Shown: positions 58,441-64,000 of the stretch, in pieces
Position numbering within the stretch: position 1 is the stretch's first letter
How the letters are laid out: the number at the start of each line of letters is the position of its first letter
Assembly (NCBI GenBank): GCA_963836015.1
Contig: CAWIIF010000015.1
Coordinates: 1,860,001-1,924,000 of the forward strand
Source of the DNA: CAWCDJ01 sp963836015
GTDB lineage: Bacteria > Acidobacteriota > Terriglobia > Bryobacterales > Bryobacteraceae
DNA length: 64,000 nucleotides
Reading direction: 5' to 3'
The notes under the pieces: generated by a model
Told to the model about the DNA's origin: nothing
Database searches by the model: none
Seen by the model: the letters and a program-made list of their open reading frames with translations, nothing else
Position numbers and translations under genes: made by a program

Positions 58441-59796
58441 TCAGCTCCATAAACGGTCGTTCGAGCGGTCCACGTTCCATTGCGGCGTCGGTTCGAAGTA
58501 CCCGGGTTCGGCCAGATGCTGCTTCACGACCTCTTCGTTGAGCGTGATGCCCAGGCCAGGCTTGTCGGGCACGGTGATGAACCCCTTGCTGCAGATCGGC
58601 TTCGCGACTCCCTCCACCAGGTCATTCCACCAAGGCACGTCGACCGAGTGGTTCTCCAGCACCAGGAAGTTCTCGGTGGCGGCGGCGCAATGCACGTTCG
58701 CCATGCAGGAAATGGGAGTGCCCGCGAAGTGCATCGCCATGGCCACGCCATACTCTTGCACGGCGTCGCCGATCTTCTTGGTCTCGAGAATCCCGCCGGA
58801 GGTCGCCAGGTCGGGGTGGACGATATCCACCGCATGGTTCCGGGCCAGTTCGATGAAGGACTCCTTGAGGTAGATGTCTTCGCCGGTAAGGATCGGGATA
58901 TCGACGGCGTCGGAGATCTTCTTGAGCAGGTCGGTGTACTGCCAGGGGATCATGTCTTCGAGCCACGCCAGGTTGTACTTCTCCATGGCCTTGCCCAGCC
59001 GGATGCAACTGTTCAGGCCGATGTGGCCGAAGTGGTCGGCCGAGAGCGGAATGTCCATCCCCACCTGCTCGCGGATGGCGGCCACGTAGTCGCCCATGAG
59101 CGCCAGGCCTTTCTCGGTGATCTCGATGCCGGTGAACATGTGCTGCACGCGCCCGCCCTGCGATACGCTGACGTCCGCCGGGTGCGTGATCGCTCCGGGG
59201 ACATTGCCTACCAGGTCCACCCCGAGATCCATTTTCAGCCACGTGAAGCCTTCGTCCCTACGCGCCTTCAGCCGCTCGCCGTAGACCTTGGGATCGTGCG
59301 ATTCGGTGGTGTCGGCATAGCAGCGGATACGGTCGCGGAACTTGCCGCCGAGCATCTGGTAGACCGGCACATTGTAGGCTTTGCCTGCGAGGTCCCACAG
59401 CGCCATCTCGACTCCGCAAACGCCGCCCCCCTGCCGGGCGTTGCCGCCGAACTGTTTGATCTTGCGAAAGACCTTGTCCACGTTGCACGGATTCTCCCCG
59501 AGCAGGCGGCTCTTCAGCATCAGCGCGTAGTTCTTGCTGGCGCCGTCGCGGACCTCGCCCAGGCCGTAGATGCCCTGGTTGGTGTCGATGCGAATCAAGG
59601 GGCAGGTCATGGGGGCGCGCGCCACGGTGGCGATGCGCAGGTCCGTAATCCTCAGCTCGGAGGGTTTGGAGCTGGTATTCACGTTCTGTGGGAGAGCTTC
59701 CAGGGTCTGATCAGCCCAGAAGCCTACACCCATGGCGGCGGCAGCGCCCTTGAGGAAAGAGCGCCGCCCTCCGGCGCTCGAGGAAAGGGTCTTCAT
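58441..59796 (-). CDS. Exported enolase-superfamily sugar-acid dehydratase/racemase
   Basis: A 451-residue mandelate racemase/muconate lactonising-type protein with a Tat-like signal (GGRRSFLKGAAAAMGVGF). Candidate metal ligands are Asp254 (SADHFGHIG), Glu280 (WLEDMIPW) and Glu306 (TGEDIY); Lys188 (WLKMDLG) and His356 (AMHFAGTPISCMANVHC) lie at catalytic positions. The pattern resembles the sugar-acid dehydratase groups (gluconate/galactonate/mannonate), which remove water from an aldonic acid to give a 2-keto-3-deoxy acid; the exact member is unknown. Such enzymes are normally cytoplasmic, so the export signal is notable. Third gene of a probable operon with DUF362 and the unrecognised protein; gaps are 31 and 14 bp. 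Confidence 0.83.
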   Translation of the reverse strand: MKTLSSSAGGRRSFLKGAAAAMGVGFWADQTLEALPQNVNTSSKPSELRITDLRIATVARAPMTCPLIRIDTNQGIYGLGEVRDGASKNYALMLKSRLLGENPCNVDKVFRKIKQFGGNARQGGGVCGVEMALWDLAGKAYNVPVYQMLGGKFRDRIRCYADTTESHDPKVYGERLKARRDEGFTWLKMDLGVDLVGNVPGAITHPADVSVSQGGRVQHMFTGIEITEKGLALMGDYVAAIREQVGMDIPLSADHFGHIGLNSCIRLGKAMEKYNLAWLEDMIPWQYTDLLKKISDAVDIPILTGEDIYLKESFIELARNHAVDIVHPDLATSGGILETKKIGDAVQEYGVAMAMHFAGTPISCMANVHCAAATENFLVLENHSVDVPWWNDLVEGVAKPICSKGFITVPDKPGLGITLNEEVVKQHLAEPGYFEPTPQWNVDRSNDRLWS

Positions 59797-59827
59797 AAGA
59801 GTATTCAGGAGGTAAGCGAAGTAACAC

Positions 59828-61033
59828 TCAACCTCGCATCGTGTAGCGCGGGCGCGGAGATTTCTTCCGCTGCTCGCGCATTCCGGCGAAGTCGAAGCGG
59901 GCCTCGGCGACCGGCGTCCCGAGGACTTCAATGCGCTTCAGATCGCGCGTTCCGACGCCGGCTTCTTCCGCCAGGTGGAGCGTACTGTCGCAGCGTTCGA
60001 AAGGAGGGGTGCCGCGGACGGCCAGCGGGTCGAACCCCATCAGTCCCATGCAGACCGCATCCGTGTTTACCGGGTTGAGGCCGGCTACGATCACGCCGGG
60101 CGCCACGGCCTTCAGGTCTTCGTTGACCCAGGGGCCCTCGCCGCCGGTCATGGTTCGGATGCCTTCGACAATCGCCAGGTGGATGGGGCGCGCGGAGATC
60201 AGGTCGACCACGGTACGCGGGACGCGCCATGTGTCGATGCGCGGGGAACTCGGGTCCTTCTCGGGCGGCGCGCTCGCCGACGGCTGGCGGTAGCCCGCAT
60301 GGATGAGGTCGCGGCCGCCTTTGGGGACCAGCGTCGGCTCGTCCTTGCCCGCGCCGCTCCCGTAAATCGTGCAGGGAGTGAGGCCGAAGCAGTTCTTCAT
60401 GGAGAGCGTCACGCCCGCCGTAGCGTGCTCCTTCATCTTGGCAATGCTTACGAAAACATCGCAGTCTTCGTAGGAATGGTTCAGGTCGAAGGCCGGGAAG
60501 ACATAGCCGCCGAACGGCACTTTGAGGCGTGAGTACTTATTTGCCTTGCCCAGGTAGTTGGTATTCTCGAACTCCACGTTGGGGGCGGCGTTCAGGATGT
60601 CGCGCGGCTCCCAGTTGGCTTGCAGGATGTATTCTTCGACCGGGTCGGCGGTGGACCAGGGGCTCTCCAGAATCCGGATGCGCCGCGCGCCGGCCCGGCC
60701 CATCAGGTGGGTAGCGGCGGCGATCACTTGCGGGTGGGTGTAGTGCGTATCTTCGAGCGGCAGGTATCTCAGCCGGTAGGTCGGAGAGCCGGTGAGGTTG
60801 ATTTTGACGGCGACGGTCTTGCCTTTGACGAGGCGTTCGAGCCCGCCCAACTGGTCGAACATCTTCTGCATCACCGGCAGCAGTTCGGCGGGGCTGTAGG
60901 TGCGGCAGCGGGCCACCGCAACGGGAGCCGCGGCCGCGGCGGCACGGAGGGGATGGGATGCGAAGGCGGCGGCCGAGAGCCCGGCGGCAGTCTGGCGGAG
61001 CCACTCGCGGCGCGTCTGAGTGCAACGGATCAT
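59828..61033 (-). CDS. Exported DUF362 protein
   Basis: A 401-residue protein with a twin-arginine-like signal (TRREWLRQTAAGLSAAAFAS). DUF362 features include KGKTVAVKINLTGSP, IRILESPWSTADPVEEYI, SIAKMKEHATAGVTLSMKNC and FGLTPCTIYG, and VAGLNPVNTDAVCMGLMGFD near the end. DUF362 proteins are found with or without iron-sulphur motifs; no CxxCxxC cluster is present here, so electron transfer is unlikely. Role unknown, possibly accessory to the sugar-acid dehydratase encoded 31 bp downstream. The start at 61033 opens the signal peptide. Confidence 0.8.
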   Translation of the reverse strand: MIRCTQTRREWLRQTAAGLSAAAFASHPLRAAAAAAPVAVARCRTYSPAELLPVMQKMFDQLGGLERLVKGKTVAVKINLTGSPTYRLRYLPLEDTHYTHPQVIAAATHLMGRAGARRIRILESPWSTADPVEEYILQANWEPRDILNAAPNVEFENTNYLGKANKYSRLKVPFGGYVFPAFDLNHSYEDCDVFVSIAKMKEHATAGVTLSMKNCFGLTPCTIYGSGAGKDEPTLVPKGGRDLIHAGYRQPSASAPPEKDPSSPRIDTWRVPRTVVDLISARPIHLAIVEGIRTMTGGEGPWVNEDLKAVAPGVIVAGLNPVNTDAVCMGLMGFDPLAVRGTPPFERCDSTLHLAEEAGVGTRDLKRIEVLGTPVAEARFDFAGMREQRKKSPRPRYTMRG

Positions 61034-61047
61034 GAAACGTTCTCCCG

Positions 61048-62265
61048 CTATGCCTGGAGTTCCAGGGCTATGTATTGGGGTACCTGCGGCAGGTGTAATT
61101 CCACCGCGTCTTTCTGATCGACCATTCCCACGTTCGGGATCTCCGGCCCGGCGGCCGTCCACGCTTTCACCGTGCGGTAACGCCCCACTACCCGGACGCT
61201 GGCTTCCTCCGGCCCGCGATTTGCAAAGAAAAACAGGTGAACTACGGCCCTGCTGCGATCGGGCGAGGCAACATAGAAGGACCCGGTGGCGCCGCCGTTC
61301 CAGAAGCGAACCAGGTCGTAGCGGTGGCTCACCAGGATCACGGTGTCGTTGGCCATCTCGTATGGATCGGCGGCCTCACCCTTGGATGTCGCGACGCGGC
61401 CTTTGCCGAGCCCTCGAATATCGAAGCGCGGGTGCTCGTCGACCTTCGCTCCGGCCGGTGGTCCCCAGATGGGAACCGTGATCAGCATTCCCCCGGCCTT
61501 CACGAATGCGGTGATCTGGCGGCGCACCGTGTCGGCGGGCGGCTCGGCGTCGGCGTAGATCACCGCGCGCAGCCCCGCGAGATCCGCGGCGGTGAGCTTG
61601 CCCTTGGGAAGGATGCGGTAATGCTGGCCGGCGCGGTCGAGCAGGTTGAGTAGCTCGCGGCTGAAGAACTCGTTGGAGCCGGTGAAATCCGAGACCACCC
61701 CGGTGACCGCCTGGGGCACGAAGGTAGACCACTCGGTGTGCTGCGCGAAGAAACCCGCCGCCGTAGTGATGGTTTTCCAGGTGGCCAGGGCATCGGGGCG
61801 CTGCTGCAAGAGGCCGGCCGCGAGCCCGTCGTCGAGCGAGATGACCCAGCGTCCGCCGCGGGCCGCGGCATCCGCGATCGCGATCAGGTAAGAGCCGGAG
61901 GTGTACCGCGGATTGTCTTTGGGGGGCGCGTCCACCCACACGGAAGATCCCGGCTGCAGCGCCTCGGCCAGGCGGACCGCCCAGCCGTTGGAATCTACCC
62001 AGGGAACGCCTGTGGGCCCGGCGCCTTCTCCGTGTGCCGCGGACCGGACTCCGGGCCACTCGCCCTTAATGAGGGCGACGCCGTCGGGAGGCGTGTCCGG
62101 ATGAACCACCCGGATGCCGCTCTGTTCGGCCATTGCGCGGACAGGTTCGAACTCGTCGGAGTTACCGATCAGCACGGTGTCGATGCTCGTACCCTTCAAC
62201 AAGGTCAGAGCGGACGGATTGGTCCAGCTGCCGGGCCACCGCATGGGGGTCCGAGGCGCGTTCAT
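61048..62265 (-). CDS. Unrecognised protein with an amidotransferase-like fold region
   Basis: A 405-residue protein with no clear signal peptide. The N-terminal part reads like a nucleoside-hydrolase-style domain (LKGTSIDTVLIGNSDEFEPV, SGSYLIAIADAAARGGRWVI). The middle looks like the beta-galactosidase-trimerisation/class I amidotransferase fold without an evident catalytic Cys (RILPKGKLTAADLAGLRAVI, RRQITAFVKAGGMLITVPIW), and a C-terminal beta-sandwich follows (ASVRVVGRYRTVKAWTAAGP). These assignments are by eye and uncertain. It heads the three-gene unit with DUF362 and the dehydratase and is divergent from the subunit-3/GMC pair. Confidence 0.7.
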   Translation of the reverse strand: MNAPRTPMRWPGSWTNPSALTLLKGTSIDTVLIGNSDEFEPVRAMAEQSGIRVVHPDTPPDGVALIKGEWPGVRSAAHGEGAGPTGVPWVDSNGWAVRLAEALQPGSSVWVDAPPKDNPRYTSGSYLIAIADAAARGGRWVISLDDGLAAGLLQQRPDALATWKTITTAAGFFAQHTEWSTFVPQAVTGVVSDFTGSNEFFSRELLNLLDRAGQHYRILPKGKLTAADLAGLRAVIYADAEPPADTVRRQITAFVKAGGMLITVPIWGPPAGAKVDEHPRFDIRGLGKGRVATSKGEAADPYEMANDTVILVSHRYDLVRFWNGGATGSFYVASPDRSRAVVHLFFFANRGPEEASVRVVGRYRTVKAWTAAGPEIPNVGMVDQKDAVELHLPQVPQYIALELQA

Positions 62266-62355
62266 AACCCCACACTCTAACATCCTGCGCGCATATCCAT
62301 GAAACGGGTCAGCCGCGATCGCCTTATTCTGGCTGGACTTGATATGATTCAAGCC

Positions 62356-62973
62356 ATGAAACGCAGGCGCTTTTTTCAGACTCTGGCTGCCGCTCCTGCC
62401 GCCGGCGCACTCCTGGCGCAGCAACAGCCCGCAGCCCCTCAGTCCCGGGCCGGCCGGCCGGCCGGAATGCCCGGCGGATCCATGGAAATTCCCCAGTTGG
62501 AAACCGCGGCCGTTGACCTTGCGGGCGACCCGGTTCCGCATTTCTTCACGGCCGGCCAGTATTCCGCTTTGCGCAAACTCAGCGACCTTCTGCAGCCCGC
62601 CGTCAACAGCACGCCTGGAGCGCTGGATGCCAAAGTTCCGGAGTTTCTCGACTTCCTGATTTCGGTTTCTCCGGCCGACCGGCAGGAACTGTATCGCGGC
62701 GGTCTCGATGCACTGAACGCCGCGGCCGTCTCGCACGGCGGCAAATCGTTTGCGGAGCTGAACCCTTCCGACGCGGCCGTAGTCATGGCGCCTCTCCGCG
62801 AGCCGTGGACCTACGAGCCGCCATCGGATCCCCTGGCGCACTTTCTTCGCGAGGCCAAGCACGACGTCCACACCGCCACGGTGAATTCGCGGGAATTCAA
62901 CAAGGCCGGCGCGGCGGCGGGCGGCGGCCGCCGGTTCGGCGCGCAGGGCCTTTACTGGCTGCCGATCGAATAG
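62356..62973 (+). CDS. Gluconate 2-dehydrogenase subunit 3-like protein, exported
   Basis: A 205-residue protein with an RR-containing signal (MKRRRFFQTLAAAPAAGALLAQ) and the helical domain found in small subunits of gluconate/fructose dehydrogenases (FFTAGQYSALRKLSDLLQPA, PEFLDFLISVSPADRQELY). It partners the GMC flavoprotein that starts 19 bp downstream, and its Tat signal probably also carries that signal-less partner across the membrane, as described for related complexes. ATG at 62356 begins the signal; an in-frame ATG at 62344 is an alternative. Confidence 0.85.
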   Translation: MKRRRFFQTLAAAPAAGALLAQQQPAAPQSRAGRPAGMPGGSMEIPQLETAAVDLAGDPVPHFFTAGQYSALRKLSDLLQPAVNSTPGALDAKVPEFLDFLISVSPADRQELYRGGLDALNAAAVSHGGKSFAELNPSDAAVVMAPLREPWTYEPPSDPLAHFLREAKHDVHTATVNSREFNKAGAAAGGGRRFGAQGLYWLPIE

Positions 62974-62992
62974 GGAACGCGGAGGCGAAACC

Positions 62993-64000
<1,008 letters not shown>

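Overview
The window is GC-rich, densely packed bacterial chromosome, most like an Acidobacteriota genome of the Solibacter/Bryobacter type. That assignment is an inference from gene content: many Tat- or Sec-exported metabolic enzymes, a GMC oxidoreductase paired with a gluconate-2-dehydrogenase subunit-3-like protein, DUF362 and DUF2934 proteins, acidobacterial-style TPR proteins, a divergent membrane pyrophosphatase, RNase J and a type A RNase P RNA. No plasmid, phage, IS element, CRISPR array or tRNA was found. The two outermost genes are cut by the window edges.

Layout. 1-8900: carbohydrate and peptide catabolism (GH2 exo-glucosaminidase-like enzyme, GH29 fucosidase, APC permease with a Tat-exported aldo/keto reductase, beta-hydroxyacid dehydrogenase, exported amidohydrolase). 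8890-11709: an SDR and GT-C glycosyltransferase pair. 11857-18669: a minus-strand run of ABC exporter, RNase J, S9 peptidase and a GlcD-type FAD oxidase that carries a frameshift. 18670-19008: an unusually AT-rich non-coding stretch with a strong terminator and a possible 36-residue ORF. 19009-29074: secA with a membrane-anchored partner, a TPR protein with hrpB, and treY. 29215-33173: a DUF2934 protein, a helix-hairpin-helix protein, a large OmpA/Ig-repeat envelope protein and the RNase P RNA gene. 33222-36939: a permease fused to a stress-protein-like domain, and a CCA-adding/poly(A) polymerase-type enzyme. 37026-38584: an ArsR-SRPBCC-DUF899 cassette in which the DUF899 gene is broken. 38518-41843: a TPR membrane protein, an M48 protease and a CDF metal exporter. 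41846-47703: a complete PadR-controlled tripartite RND efflux operon. 47747-58423: a membrane protein, a DUF5995 protein, an acyl-CoA ligase coupled to a lactate permease, a membrane pyrophosphatase with a structured leader, an exported M20 peptidase, a WYL regulator and a frameshifted DinB protein. 58441-64000: a divergent cluster with an exported enolase-superfamily dehydratase, a DUF362 protein and an unrecognised protein on one side, and the subunit-3-like protein plus GMC oxidoreductase on the other.

Working together. The end cluster reads as an extracytoplasmic route in which a sugar is oxidised by the GMC/subunit-3 pair and the resulting sugar acid is dehydrated by the exported enolase-superfamily enzyme; this is the best candidate for an undescribed system. 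The efflux operon and the ArsR cassette have readable promoter/operator architecture, and both ArsR and the ABC exporter appear to start on leaderless transcripts. Three coding regions (FAD oxidase, DUF899, DinB) are interrupted, which means either true decay or assembly errors. A small family of GGCAGGCC-type hairpins sits at gene ends and in one case forms a terminator.
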